Assembly: GCA_937916485.1 (NCBI GenBank)
Contig: CALFSV010000039.1
Span: forward strand, 1-29,455
DNA length: 29,455 nucleotides
DNA from: an uncultured Paracoccaceae bacterium
GTDB lineage: Bacteria > Pseudomonadota > Alphaproteobacteria > Rhodobacterales > Rhodobacteraceae
Direction: 5' to 3'
Shown here: positions 1 through 8,436 of the stretch, piece after piece
How positions within the stretch are numbered: the stretch's first letter is position 1
How the letters are laid out: each line of letters opens with the position of its first letter
Notes under the pieces: model-generated
Database searches by the model: none
Told to the model about the DNA's origin: nothing
What the model saw: the letters and a program-made list of their open reading frames with translations, nothing else
Made by a program: the position numbers and the translations under genes

Positions 1-13
1 CTAGGCTGACACC

Positions 14-556
14 TTACCGCCCGTGCGCCTTGCCCAGACGGTTCAGACGGGCCTTCTTCATCAGCCGCCGCGCGTCCCAGCTTTCGCCTGACAGGCGTGT
101 GGCCGTGGCCACCACCCCGTCGATAACCCGGTCGACCTTTGCCGGATCCGTTTCGCGCAGGCCCAGAAGAAACCCGTCGGGATCGACCCGCATCAGCCCT
201 TCTTCGGCAAGGATGTCGCGGGGAAAGTCCTTGGCGTTCATCGTCACGATCAGATCGCAGGACCCGCCAATCGCAGCGGCCAGAACGTGGATGTCATTTG
301 GATCGGGCAACCATAGCCGTTCGGCAAGCCCATGCGCCACCGGAACAGTGGCCCCGGGCCATGCCGCCACAAGCGCCGCGACCTCGCCCCTTGCCACAAC
401 CTCTTCGCCGGGGCCCAGCTTGGCTGCGGCACGGGCCCATTCCTCAAGGATGCGGTCCGACCAGCGCGGCTCGAACAGGCCCACCGCCGCGCAGCCCATC
501 AGGACCTCGCGCATCACGGTTGGGTAGAGCACACAGGCGTCCAGCATCGCCCGCAT
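14..556 (-). CDS. PIN-domain protein (putative ribonuclease)
   Basis: A protein of 180 residues starting MRAMLDACVLYP. The first PIN-domain acidic residue is in MLDACVLYP (D6), followed by an acidic DPNDIHVLAAA segment in the middle and IVTMNAKDFP later, the usual PIN order. PIN proteins are metal-dependent ribonucleases, often toxins of toxin-antitoxin pairs. The start was chosen because its ATG lies 2 bp after the stop of the methyltransferase gene, which implies translational coupling; the open frame continues upstream only as overlap. No antitoxin-like gene lies upstream, and the window ends 13 bp downstream, so a partner there cannot be excluded. It resembles an alphaproteobacterial PIN family annotated after a Rhodobacter sphaeroides locus (RSP_2648 family). 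The substrate is unknown; a role in RNA processing is inference from the neighbouring rRNA methyltransferase. Confidence 0.8.
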   Translation of the reverse strand: MRAMLDACVLYPTVMREVLMGCAAVGLFEPRWSDRILEEWARAAAKLGPGEEVVARGEVAALVAAWPGATVPVAHGLAERLWLPDPNDIHVLAAAIGGSCDLIVTMNAKDFPRDILAEEGLMRVDPDGFLLGLRETDPAKVDRVIDGVVATATRLSGESWDARRLMKKARLNRLGKAHGR

Positions 557-558
557 GG

Positions 559-1797
559 TTACACCCGAAACGCCAGCGCCTTGAGGTAGCCGCTTTCGGC
601 CAGTTGCGGCAGGACCGGATGGTCGGGCCCAGCAAAACCGGTCCAGATGATCTGACCCCGTCCCCCGGCGCGCCCGATGCCACGGGCACAGGCGGTGCGG
701 AACTTGGACAGGTCCGCGGCGTGCGAGCAGGAGCACAGCATCAGGTAGCCACCCTCGGCCACCAGCGCCGTGGCCAGCCGCGCCACCCGCTCATAGGCCC
801 GCAAACCCGCCTCGAGCGACGGCTTTGACGGGGCAAAGGCGGGCGGGTCGCAGACGACGAGATCAAAACGCTCACCTTCGGCGGCAAGCGCCTCCATCAC
901 GGCAAAGGCATCGCCCTGCCGTGTCGCGAAATCCGCCGACCGGCCCATGGCGGCCGCCCCGGCCTCGGCCAGTGACAGCGCGGGGGCGGACCCATCGACG
1001 GCCAGCGCCGACGACGCCCCGGCGGCAAGGGCCGCAAGGCCAAAGCCACCCACATGGGAAAACACGTCGAGCACCCGCCCGCCCCCAGAAAGTCCCCCAG
1101 AGACTCCCCCGGCAAGTCCGGCGGCAAAAGCATGATTGGGCCGCTGGTCTAGGAACAGGCCAGTCTTTTGCCCGCCCATGACATCGGCCATGTAGATGGC
1201 CCCGTTCATCGGCACAGGCACCGGCCCTTCGGGGGCGGTGCCATGCACAACACCCATCTCTTCGGGCAGACCTTCAAGGCCACGCGCCCGGCCAGAGCCG
1301 TTCTTGATAACCGTCGACACGCCGGTCACTGCCACAAGGGCGGCGGTCAACTGGTCAAGCATCGCATCCGCCCAGGCCGCATTCGGCTGGATCACGGCGA
1401 CATCGCCAAAGCGGTCAATGACCACGCCGGGAAAGCCGTCCGCTTCGGCATGGATCAGCCGGTAAAAGGGGGCATCGTAGAGCCGGGCCCGATGGGCCAG
1501 CGCCCGCTCCAGCCGCTTGACCATCCAGGCCTCGTCGATGACCGCTGCGGGATCCTGATCCAGCATCCGGGCGGCGATCTTGGAGGTCGGGTTGACGGTG
1601 ACAACGCCCAGGGGACGCCGTTCGGCATCCTCCAGAACCGCGATGGCACCAGGGGCAAGGCCCTTGGTCCGGCGGTCTTGGACCAGCTCGTTGGCATAGA
1701 CCCAAGGGGCACCATGACGAATGGCCCGTGCCTCGGTCTTGGGCAACAGGCGGATCGTCGGATAGGGCGGGGCAAAAAAAGCGGAGGACGGCTGCAT
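559..1797 (-). CDS. rlmI: RlmI-like class I SAM-dependent rRNA methyltransferase
   Basis: A protein of 412 residues, close to the usual RlmI/YccW length near 400. An N-terminal PUA-like domain (about residues 15-90, with RHGAPWVYANELV) is followed by a central region containing DGFPGVVIDRFGD and a Rossmann methyltransferase domain. The SAM-binding motif reads VLDVFSHVGGFGL and the catalytic region VVCDPPAFAPSK, followed by LMLCSCSHAADLSKF. RlmI makes 5-methylcytosine in 23S rRNA; the exact target base here is inferred from the family. The start is supported by AGGAGG 6 bp upstream of the ATG. It lies 42 bp after a lipoprotein gene and 2 bp before the PIN gene, so all three are probably cotranscribed. 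Related paralogues (RlmK/L type) differ in target, so the symbol is tentative. Confidence 0.88.
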   Translation of the reverse strand: MQPSSAFFAPPYPTIRLLPKTEARAIRHGAPWVYANELVQDRRTKGLAPGAIAVLEDAERRPLGVVTVNPTSKIAARMLDQDPAAVIDEAWMVKRLERALAHRARLYDAPFYRLIHAEADGFPGVVIDRFGDVAVIQPNAAWADAMLDQLTAALVAVTGVSTVIKNGSGRARGLEGLPEEMGVVHGTAPEGPVPVPMNGAIYMADVMGGQKTGLFLDQRPNHAFAAGLAGGVSGGLSGGGRVLDVFSHVGGFGLAALAAGASSALAVDGSAPALSLAEAGAAAMGRSADFATRQGDAFAVMEALAAEGERFDLVVCDPPAFAPSKPSLEAGLRAYERVARLATALVAEGGYLMLCSCSHAADLSKFRTACARGIGRAGGRGQIIWTGFAGPDHPVLPQLAESGYLKALAFRV

Positions 1798-1839
1798 AGA
1801 CGTCCTCCTATCGGTTTCAGAACGCGAGTGTAAGGGGTC

Positions 1840-2439
1840 TCAGACGCCCGGGTTCGCGCCAAGCTCGGACATCAGAACCGATGTCAGATGGTCGACCACT
1901 CGGACACGCTCGGTCTGACCCGCCTCGATCAGGGCACGGCCCCGGGCACCGCCGGGCGCCTCAAGGTTGGCCACGACCTGGCGGGCAGGCTCAAGAACGG
2001 CACCGGTCCGGGCATCTACGACCTGCAGCAGGAAGACCATGTTGTAGGTGCCCCCGACCGACAGCCGGGTCTTTTCGGTCATGCCGTGAAAGCGGACCAG
2101 CTGGACCTGAACAACCACGTCGTTCGGGCCTTGGAAGCTGGACGAAGCCCGCTCGCCAGCGGCCTGAAACAGGGACGCGACCTGTTCATGACGATCGCCG
2201 GGGGCGTCGCCGCGCCAGACGATGTCGGCAATGGGGTAATAGCGGTTCGCCTCGGAGGCCTGCAGGTCACGCGGAACATCAACGTCAAAACGAACGATGT
2301 TGTAGGCCTGCTGAACCTGAACAGCCCCGGGCGCAAGACCAGCCACGTCGAGCGGCGCGTTCCGGGTCGCGGTCTCGGGCGCGGCACAGGCCGACAGACC
2401 AAGGGCTAGCAGGGCAGCTGCAATCAAACGGGTGGACAT
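1840..2439 (-). CDS. DUF6778-like outer-membrane lipoprotein
   Basis: A protein of 199 residues with a lipoprotein signal peptide: MSTRLIAAALLALGLSACAA has a short positive start, a hydrophobic core and a lipobox LSAC, with C18 as the acylated residue. The mature part contains FDVDVPRDLQASEANRYYP and a mixed alpha/beta pattern with no catalytic motif that I recognise. It resembles the DUF6778 family of Rhodobacteraceae lipoproteins; function unknown. The ATG is preceded by GGAG at a good distance. It is the first gene of a leftward set with rlmI and the PIN gene, and is divergent from edd, with 259 bp between the two starts. Location in the outer membrane is inferred from the residue after the cysteine not being aspartate. 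Confidence 0.82.
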   Translation of the reverse strand: MSTRLIAAALLALGLSACAAPETATRNAPLDVAGLAPGAVQVQQAYNIVRFDVDVPRDLQASEANRYYPIADIVWRGDAPGDRHEQVASLFQAAGERASSSFQGPNDVVVQVQLVRFHGMTEKTRLSVGGTYNMVFLLQVVDARTGAVLEPARQVVANLEAPGGARGRALIEAGQTERVRVVDHLTSVLMSELGANPGV

Positions 2440-2630
2440 AACAAATCTCCAAAACTCGGGTTACTCGACAAGGGGGGATCCCCGATGCGCTGAGGCGTTA
2501 TCCCCCGCAATCTGGGCAAAAATTCGTTCATAAGGGTATCAGTTTTGGACAAATTTCCCAGTTTTACCCATTAGGCTATTTGTTTTATCCGGATGGATAT
2601 CCCCCGGACATCGCGCAGATGTCGCATGTT

Positions 2631-2642
2631 GTTAGCGCTAAC
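2631..2642. promoter_or_regulatory. LacI-family operator upstream of edd (candidate CceR site)
   Basis: GTTAGCGCTAAC is a perfect 12-bp palindrome with central CG, the hallmark of LacI-family operators, ending 56 bp before the edd ATG. In Rhodobacter sphaeroides the LacI-type regulator CceR controls the Entner-Doudoroff and gluconeogenic genes and responds to 6-phosphogluconate, the edd substrate. Assignment to CceR is inference from gene context and motif type; the regulator gene is not in the window. Flanking TTGTTAGCG...CGTTGTATGTTAG suggests a possible additional half site about 10 bp downstream. Confidence 0.75.
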
Positions 2643-2698
2643 GTTGTATGTTAGAGAGTCCGCGAAATCGAAATTTGCGGTCACCGACAGGAGCCAGC

Positions 2699-4501
2699 AT
2701 GACTTTGCACCCCACAATCGCAGCCGTCACCGACCGGATCAGGGCCCGGAGCGAGGGGCCAAGGGCGACCTATCTTGACCGGATGGCCCGCGCCGCCGCC
2801 GAAGGACCACGCCGGTCGCATCTGACCTGTGGCAACCAGGCACATGCCTATGCCGCCATGGGGACCGACAAGGATGCCCTGGTGGCGGAACGTGCGCCCA
2901 ACATCGGTATCATCACCGCCTATAACGACATGCTCTCGGCGCATCAGCCGTTCGAGCGGTACCCCGACTTGATCCGCGCCGCTGCCCGCGCCACCGGGGC
3001 CACCGCGCAGGTAGCCGGCGGGGTTCCGGCCATGTGTGACGGTGTCACCCAGGGCCAAACCGGGATGGAGCTTTCGCTGTTCTCGCGCGATGTCATCGCG
3101 CTGGCCGCCGGGGTCGGGCTGTCGCACAACGTCTTTGACGCCGCCCTCTATCTGGGCGTCTGCGACAAGATCGTGCCGGGCCTGATCATCGCTGCGGCCA
3201 CCTTTGGCTACATCCCCTCGATCTTCCTGCCCGCCGGTCCGATGACCAGCGGCCTGCCCAATGACGAAAAGGCCAAGGTCCGCCAGAAATTCGCCACAGG
3301 CGAGGTCGGCCGGGCAGAGCTGATGAAGTCCGAAATGGCCTCCTACCACGGGCCGGGCACCTGTACCTTCTACGGCACCGCCAACTCGAACCAGATGCTG
3401 ATGGAGTTCATGGGGCTGCACCTGCCCGGCGCCTCCTTCGTGAACCCGGGCACGCCCCTGCGGGATGCGCTGACCGTGGCCGGGACGGAACGGGCGGCCG
3501 AGATCACGGCCCTTGGCAACGACTACCGGCCGGTCAGCGACATCCTTGACGAGAAGGCCTTCGTCAACGGCATCGTGGGCCTGATGGCCACGGGCGGCTC
3601 TACCAACCTGGTGCTGCACCTGCCCGCCATGGCGCGCGCCGCCGGGGTGATCCTCGACCTTCAGGATTTCTCGGACCTGTCCCATGCCACACCCTTGATG
3701 GCCAAGGTCTATCCAAACGGGCTGGCGGACGTGAACCACTTCCACGCCGCGGGCGGACTTGGCTACATGATCGGCCAACTGCTCGACGCAGGCCTGCTGC
3801 ACGAGGACGTCAAGACCGTGGCGGGCGACGGGCTGTCGCTTTACACTCAGGAACCCAAACTGGCCGAAGGCCGGGTCAGCTATATGCCCGGCACCAAGAC
3901 TACTCTCAATGACAAGATCCTGCGCCCGGCCAGCGATCCGTTCCAGCCCGAAGGCGGGTTGGTGCAACTCACCGGCAACCTTGGTCAGGCCGTGATCAAG
4001 GTCTCGGCCGTCGCGGCCGAGCGGCGGATGATCGAGGCGCCGGTGCGCATCTTCCATGACCAGAACGCGGTCAAGGCGGCGTTCCAGGCCGGGGAATTCA
4101 CCTCCGACACCGTGGTCGTTGTCCGCTTCCAGGGCCCCCGCTCTAACGGCATGCCCGAGCTTCATAACCTCACCCCCACCCTTGCGGTGCTGCAAGACCG
4201 GGGGCTCAAGGTCGCGCTGGTCACCGACGGGCGGATGTCGGGGGCATCGGGCAAAGTGCCCGCCGCCATCCACGTCTGCCCAGAGGCCGCCGACGGCGGG
4301 CCCATCGCCCTCCTGCAAGACGGCGATATCGTCCGGCTCGATGCGCTGACAGGCACGCTCACCTGCCTGAGCGACCTGACAGGGCGCAGCCCCGCCTTGG
4401 CCGACCTTACAGGCAACGGCAACGGCGTCGGGCGCGAACTCTTCGAGGTGTTCCGCCAGAACGTCGGCCTTGCGGCCACCGGGGCCGGCGTCGTGGTCTG
4501 A
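2699..4501 (+). CDS. edd: Phosphogluconate dehydratase (Entner-Doudoroff)
   Basis: A protein of 600 residues (about 603 in E. coli) that dehydrates 6-phosphogluconate to 2-keto-3-deoxy-6-phosphogluconate in the cytoplasm. It belongs to the IlvD/Edd family, and candidate cluster cysteines are visible in [13 protein letters not shown] (C113) and [17 protein letters not shown] (C222). Other family signatures are [19 protein letters not shown] near residue 68 and [17 protein letters not shown] in the middle. The start at [10 protein letters not shown] follows AGGAG with a 5-bp gap; the open frame reaches back to 2648, but that extension has no family match and overlaps the operator region. eda follows 80 bp downstream, so the two enzymes form the complete Entner-Doudoroff branch. 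A LacI-type operator upstream implies sugar-dependent repression. Confidence 0.97.
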   Translation: MTLHPTIAAVTDRIRARSEGPRATYLDRMARAAAEGPRRSHLTCGNQAHAYAAMGTDKDALVAERAPNIGIITAYNDMLSAHQPFERYPDLIRAAARATGATAQVAGGVPAMCDGVTQGQTGMELSLFSRDVIALAAGVGLSHNVFDAALYLGVCDKIVPGLIIAAATFGYIPSIFLPAGPMTSGLPNDEKAKVRQKFATGEVGRAELMKSEMASYHGPGTCTFYGTANSNQMLMEFMGLHLPGASFVNPGTPLRDALTVAGTERAAEITALGNDYRPVSDILDEKAFVNGIVGLMATGGSTNLVLHLPAMARAAGVILDLQDFSDLSHATPLMAKVYPNGLADVNHFHAAGGLGYMIGQLLDAGLLHEDVKTVAGDGLSLYTQEPKLAEGRVSYMPGTKTTLNDKILRPASDPFQPEGGLVQLTGNLGQAVIKVSAVAAERRMIEAPVRIFHDQNAVKAAFQAGEFTSDTVVVVRFQGPRSNGMPELHNLTPTLAVLQDRGLKVALVTDGRMSGASGKVPAAIHVCPEAADGGPIALLQDGDIVRLDALTGTLTCLSDLTGRSPALADLTGNGNGVGRELFEVFRQNVGLAATGAGVVV

Positions 4502-4520
4502 CCCTCCCCCTTCGCTTTGT

Positions 4521-4542
4521 CAAAAATACTCCCGCCGGAGGC
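4521..4542. repeat. Rhodobacteraceae-type intergenic motif overlapping the eda leader
   Basis: The edd-eda gap contains CAAAAATACTCCCGCCGGAG, with a small dyad CTCC/GGAG (4529-4532 and 4537-4540). From memory, near-identical motifs recur between genes in Roseobacter-group genomes, and a related AAATATCCCG core occurs at 24743-24818 here. The GGAGG could also act as a ribosome-binding site for an upstream in-frame ATG at 4546. Confidence 0.4.
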
Positions 4543-4581
4543 AGCATGCGCGCCAAGGGCACCCAGATCAGGACATCAGAC

Positions 4582-5223
4582 ATGACACCCGAACACGCCT
4601 CCCAGCTCAATGCCCAGGTCTGCGCCCTGGCGCCGGTCATCCCCGTGCTTGTCATTGACGACGCAAGTGCTGCCGAAAACCTCGCCAAGGCGCTGGTTGC
4701 AGGCGGACTGCCCGCGCTCGAGGTGACGTTGCGGACCCCTGCGGCCCTCGAGGCCATCGCCATCATGGCCGGGGTCAAGGGTGGGGTCGTGGGCGCCGGC
4801 ACCCTGCTCACTGGCAAGGACGTCGAGGCCGCCAAGGCCGCCGGGGCCACCTTTGGCGTCTCACCTGGTGCGACCGACCGGCTCTTGGATGCCTGCGAGG
4901 CCAACGATCTGCCGCTGCTGGCCGGAACCGCCTCGCCGTCGGACATCATGCGCCTGCTCGAGCGGGGCTATTCCGTGGCCAAGTTCTTTCCGGCCGAGGT
5001 CAATGGCGGGGTCCCCGCGCTCAAGGCGATGGGCGCGCCGCTGCCGCAGATGTCTTTCTGCCCGACCGGTGGGATCAGCCTGAAGAACGCCCGCGACTAC
5101 CTTGCCCTGCCAAACGTGCTTTGCGTGGGCGGCAGCTGGGTTGCCCCGGCTGCGATGGTACGGGATGGCGATTGGGCCGGGATCACGGCGCTGGCGGCAG
5201 AGGCTGCAGCCCTCCCCCGCTAA
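4582..5223 (+). CDS. eda: KDPG aldolase (2-dehydro-3-deoxy-phosphogluconate aldolase)
   Basis: A protein of 213 residues, exactly the length of E. coli Eda. It cleaves 2-keto-3-deoxy-6-phosphogluconate to pyruvate and glyceraldehyde 3-phosphate. The Schiff-base lysine is in VAKFFPAEVNGG (K134), the catalytic glutamate in LEVTLRTPAA (E47), and the phosphate-binding CPTGGIS and CVGGSWVAP motifs close the TIM barrel. The frame is open from an ATG at 4546 that has a stronger ribosome-binding site (GGAGG), which would give 225 residues; I prefer 4582 because the extra residues [12 protein letters not shown] have no counterpart in the family. Cotranscription with edd is likely, as they share direction and an 80-bp gap. 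The next gene converges 20 bp downstream with no obvious terminator between. Confidence 0.95.
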   Translation: MTPEHASQLNAQVCALAPVIPVLVIDDASAAENLAKALVAGGLPALEVTLRTPAALEAIAIMAGVKGGVVGAGTLLTGKDVEAAKAAGATFGVSPGATDRLLDACEANDLPLLAGTASPSDIMRLLERGYSVAKFFPAEVNGGVPALKAMGAPLPQMSFCPTGGISLKNARDYLALPNVLCVGGSWVAPAAMVRDGDWAGITALAAEAAALPR

Positions 5224-5243
5224 AGCCCCGGTATCCTGTCAAG

Positions 5244-5522
5244 TCAGCTTCCAGACGACCCAAGCCGCGCGGCACGCCCGCCGCGTCGGCCGGTCTGCCG
5301 GGGCTGGCCCAGCCCAAGGGTCAGCGTCTGTGTCATCGGATGGTCTGGCGCGTCCTGCCCGTAGCGGACCAAAAGGCCGTTGATCGCCGCCGCCTCATCC
5401 GTGCCAACCGGCAGGCTCAGCGCCCAGTCCAGAAAGATCGACCGGCATTCGGGGGCGGTGATCCCCTCGATCGCATAGGCCTCGCGGATCAGCCCCTTGG
5501 GGTCCAGCGCGTCAGCGGTCAT
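5244..5522 (-). CDS. Conserved hypothetical small protein downstream of glnE
   Basis: A protein of 92 residues starting MTADALDPKGLIREAY. Its ATG lies inside the 3' end of glnE: the two overlap by 11 bp, with the glnE TGA within the first codons, so translation is probably coupled. The N-terminal two thirds look well structured, with a segment ITAPECRSIFLDWALSLP and an acidic stretch VGTDEAAAIN; the C-terminus is basic (TGRRGGRAARLGSSGS). I recall similar small proteins beside glnE in Rhodobacteraceae but know no function. The open frame extends to 5555, but the overlap start is favoured because it gives a natural N-terminus. No signal peptide or membrane segment is visible. Confidence 0.72.
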   Translation of the reverse strand: MTADALDPKGLIREAYAIEGITAPECRSIFLDWALSLPVGTDEAAAINGLLVRYGQDAPDHPMTQTLTLGLGQPRQTGRRGGRAARLGSSGS

Positions 5523-8310
5523 CACTCTCTCCTGCCTCTTCCAATAGCGCCTCAACGATCCGGCCCGCCCGTTCGGCGGCTCCGGCCATCGCAGCCTGCA
5601 GAGATGTCATGCTCTCTTGCCCGGTCTCGCGCAAGACAAAGCGGCACCCCCCTTCGCCCAGATCGCCGGGCACCAGGATGCCTCCCGTCAAAAGCCGGGC
5701 CGCAGCCTGCAGTCCCCAGAAAAGCCCTGCTGCCTGCGTCAGGTCGCGTGCATCCGCGGCAGTGAAGAGACCGGCGGCGACACCGGCGGCGATTTGTCCG
5801 GCGACCGCCCGATCGGGCGCCCCGGACAAAAGCGCGGCGGTCTGGGCCGCCAGTTCGATGTCCTGCAACCGCCCCGGGCCGATCTTGGCGTCCCATTCCC
5901 CCTGCGGCGGCTTGGCCGCTGCGATCCGGCCCCGCATCTCGGCCACGTCGGCCCGCAGGCCGGACCCGGTGGATTTCTGGCGCAACAGCTCATGCCGAAA
6001 GGCCTCGATCTCTTGGCACAATTCCTTTGGCCCTGCCACCGGGCGGGCGCGGGTTAGGGCCAGATGCTCCCACGTCCAGGCCTCGTCCCTTTGGTAGCTG
6101 CGAAAGGCGTCGAGCGCCGTTGCCACCGGTCCCTGCCGTCCCGAAGGACGCAGGCGCATGTCCACCTCGTAGAGCCGCCCTTCCGCCGTGGGCGCGGTGA
6201 TCGCGGTGACAAGGGCTTGCGTCAGGCGGGCATAATAGGGCCGGGTGGCAAGCGACCTTGGCCCGTCAGAGGCCTCCTGCCCTGCCCCGTCATAGATCAC
6301 GATCAAATCAAGGTCAGACCCTGCGTTCAACCGCTGCGCCCCAAGCGAGCCCATGGCGACCACCGCAGCCCCTTTGCCCGGCGGCGGGCCGTAGCGCCGG
6401 GTGAATTCGGCCAGCACCTCGGGCCAGAGGCCCGCAACCATCGCCTCGGCCAGATCGGCGTATTGCCGCCCTGCCTCTGCCGACGCGATCAGGCCGCGCA
6501 GGTGGTGGACGCCGATCCGGAAGTGCCACTCCTTCATCCAGCGGCGCGCGGCGTCCAGCCGGCCTTCATAGTCCGGCACCCTAGCCAGACCCGTCGCCAG
6601 CGACGTGCCCAGCCCCGACAGGCCGGGCCAGGGGTCAAAGAACGTCCCCCCGATCACCGCGTCAAACACCGAGGCATTGCGCGACAGGTACCGCGCCAAG
6701 GCGGGTGCAGTTGCCGCGATGTCGACGATCAGCTGGGTCAGCTGGAGGTTTGCCTCGAACAGGGAAAACAGTTGCACTCCGGCGGGCAGCCCGGCCAGAA
6801 ACCCGTCGAAATTGGCCAGCGCCTCTTCGGGCCGGGCGGCCTCTTGCAGGCGGGCCATGATCTCGGGGCGGAGCCTGCGAAAGATCTCGACCGCTCGTTC
6901 GCTGCGCAGGGCGGGATAGTCGGGCCAGCGGGCGGTCACCTCTGTCCCAAAGTCGGGCGCGCCCTCCACGCCAACCGGACCGGGGGCAAAGAATCCTTCG
7001 GTCAGGGCGTGGACCTCTTCGATCCGGTCGGTCAGGTCGCCGGTCAGCGCCTCAGGCGTGGTGTCCATAAAGTTGGCAAGCCGGGCAAAGGCTTCGGGGT
7101 TTGCCGGCAGTTCGTGGGTCTGGGCGTCCGCGATCATCTGCAACCGATGCTCGACCTCGCGGTGGGCGCGGTAGTGCTGGCGCAGGATGTCGGCGGTGTC
7201 CGGTTCGACCCAGCCGGCACTTGCCAGACGGTCAAGCCCGGCTTCGGTCTGGCGCACCCGCAAGCTGGGATCGCGCCCGCCTGCGATCAGCTGCCGGGTC
7301 TGGGTAAAGAACTCGATCTCGCGGATCCCGCCCCGGCCCAGCTTCATGTTGTGGCCGGGCAATTGCAGCGCCCCGTGCAACCCTTTGTGGTCCCGGATGC
7401 GAAGCCGCATGTCGTGGGCGTCCTGGATGGCGGCAAAGTCCAGATGCTTGCGCCAGACGAAGGGGCGCAGCGCGGTCAGAAACCGCTCGCCCGCCGCGAT
7501 GTCGCCCGCCGAGGCGCGGGCCTTGATATAGGCCGCCCGCTCCCACGTCCGACCAACGCCTTCGTAATAGCTTTCCGCCGCTGCCATCGACAGGCAGACC
7601 GGGGTGACAGAGGCGTCCGGGCGCAGCCGCAGGTCGGTCCGAAAGACATAGCCTTCGCCCGTCTGGTCACTAAGCAGGGCGGCGAGCTTGCGGGTCACAC
7701 GGACCAGCGCCGCCCGAGCCTCTGGCTGATCATCGCGGTCGTAGCGGCTTTCGTCATAAAGGCAGATCAGGTCGATATCGGAGGAGTAGTTCAACTCTCC
7801 CGCGCCCAGCTTGCCCATGGCGATCGTCACCATGCCTGCGGCAGTTGCGGCGTCCGCCTCGGTCTGGCCGGGCAGTTTGCCCCGCTTGATCTCGGCCGCG
7901 ACAAGCCGGGTCACGCCGACTTGGCAGGCCGCGTCGGCCAGATCGGACAGCGCCCCTGTCACCATTTCAAGCGGCCAGACACCGCCCAGATCGGCAAGAG
8001 CCGCGAGAAGGGCGATCCGCCGCTTGGCCTGTCGCAAGCCGGGGGCGAGGTGGTCGAGGGGCAAGGCCCGCACCTCGGCCAGAACAGCGTCGCGGGCGGC
8101 CTCGGGATCGGCACAAGCCCCTTCCAGCCAGGCGGCCTCTTTCATCATCAGGCCTGCAAGGTAGGGGCTGCACCCCGCCGTTCCCCCGAAAAGCGCGGCC
8201 AAGGGTCCGGTGGCCCAGGGCAATGCAGCGAGAACATCCTCCGCCCGCTCTGGTTCATGCGGACGGGGGTGGCGGGTGATGCGAGCAGACAGGCTAGGGT
8301 CCGTGGTCAT
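5512..8310 (-). CDS. glnE: Bifunctional glutamine synthetase adenylyltransferase/deadenylase
   Basis: A protein of 932 residues with the two nucleotidyltransferase domains of GlnE. The N-terminal deadenylylating domain has GKLGAGELNYSSDIDLICLY around residues 165-185, and the C-terminal adenylylating domain has GSLGAQRLNAGSDLDLIVIY around residues 650-670. Each carries the G-S-(x)-D-x-D metal-binding signature. The enzyme switches glutamine synthetase off and on by adenylylating a tyrosine, under control of PII proteins, according to nitrogen state. The frame is open far upstream to 8991, across the divergent gene; the start MTTDPSLSARI was chosen because it gives the normal family length, although its ribosome-binding site is weak. 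A GTG 51 bp upstream is an alternative. The small gene at 5244 overlaps its end. Confidence 0.96.
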   Translation of the reverse strand: MTTDPSLSARITRHPRPHEPERAEDVLAALPWATGPLAALFGGTAGCSPYLAGLMMKEAAWLEGACADPEAARDAVLAEVRALPLDHLAPGLRQAKRRIALLAALADLGGVWPLEMVTGALSDLADAACQVGVTRLVAAEIKRGKLPGQTEADAATAAGMVTIAMGKLGAGELNYSSDIDLICLYDESRYDRDDQPEARAALVRVTRKLAALLSDQTGEGYVFRTDLRLRPDASVTPVCLSMAAAESYYEGVGRTWERAAYIKARASAGDIAAGERFLTALRPFVWRKHLDFAAIQDAHDMRLRIRDHKGLHGALQLPGHNMKLGRGGIREIEFFTQTRQLIAGGRDPSLRVRQTEAGLDRLASAGWVEPDTADILRQHYRAHREVEHRLQMIADAQTHELPANPEAFARLANFMDTTPEALTGDLTDRIEEVHALTEGFFAPGPVGVEGAPDFGTEVTARWPDYPALRSERAVEIFRRLRPEIMARLQEAARPEEALANFDGFLAGLPAGVQLFSLFEANLQLTQLIVDIAATAPALARYLSRNASVFDAVIGGTFFDPWPGLSGLGTSLATGLARVPDYEGRLDAARRWMKEWHFRIGVHHLRGLIASAEAGRQYADLAEAMVAGLWPEVLAEFTRRYGPPPGKGAAVVAMGSLGAQRLNAGSDLDLIVIYDGAGQEASDGPRSLATRPYYARLTQALVTAITAPTAEGRLYEVDMRLRPSGRQGPVATALDAFRSYQRDEAWTWEHLALTRARPVAGPKELCQEIEAFRHELLRQKSTGSGLRADVAEMRGRIAAAKPPQGEWDAKIGPGRLQDIELAAQTAALLSGAPDRAVAGQIAAGVAAGLFTAADARDLTQAAGLFWGLQAAARLLTGGILVPGDLGEGGCRFVLRETGQESMTSLQAAMAGAAERAGRIVEALLEEAGESDDR

Positions 8311-8436
8311 GCGACTACCATGTCCCTGCCCTATGGGAGGGTCAATGGGGCGGGTCACTGGGGCGGCTCGCAAGCGGGGTTGCCCTTGCCCAGAGGCTTT
8401 GGTTTCAATGCCGCAGGAAACCAGAAGGAATGGATC

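Noticed and set aside
1..13. Possible end of a further minus-strand gene (TAG at the very edge)
   Set aside because: Only 13 bases remain, too few to support any gene.
2681..4318. Long minus-strand open frame of 545 codons opposite edd
   Set aside because: It is a shadow of edd: low-complexity Gly/His-rich translation with no recognisable domain, while the plus strand encodes an excellent phosphogluconate dehydratase.
5224..5243. Terminator between eda and the glnE-linked small gene
   Set aside because: The gap of 20 bp has no stem or U-run.
6064..8436. Very long open frame on the plus strand opposite glnE
   Set aside because: It is an antisense shadow caused by high G+C at third codon positions. 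It has no family motif, and only its last part (8437-8910) is the real YbaK-type gene.
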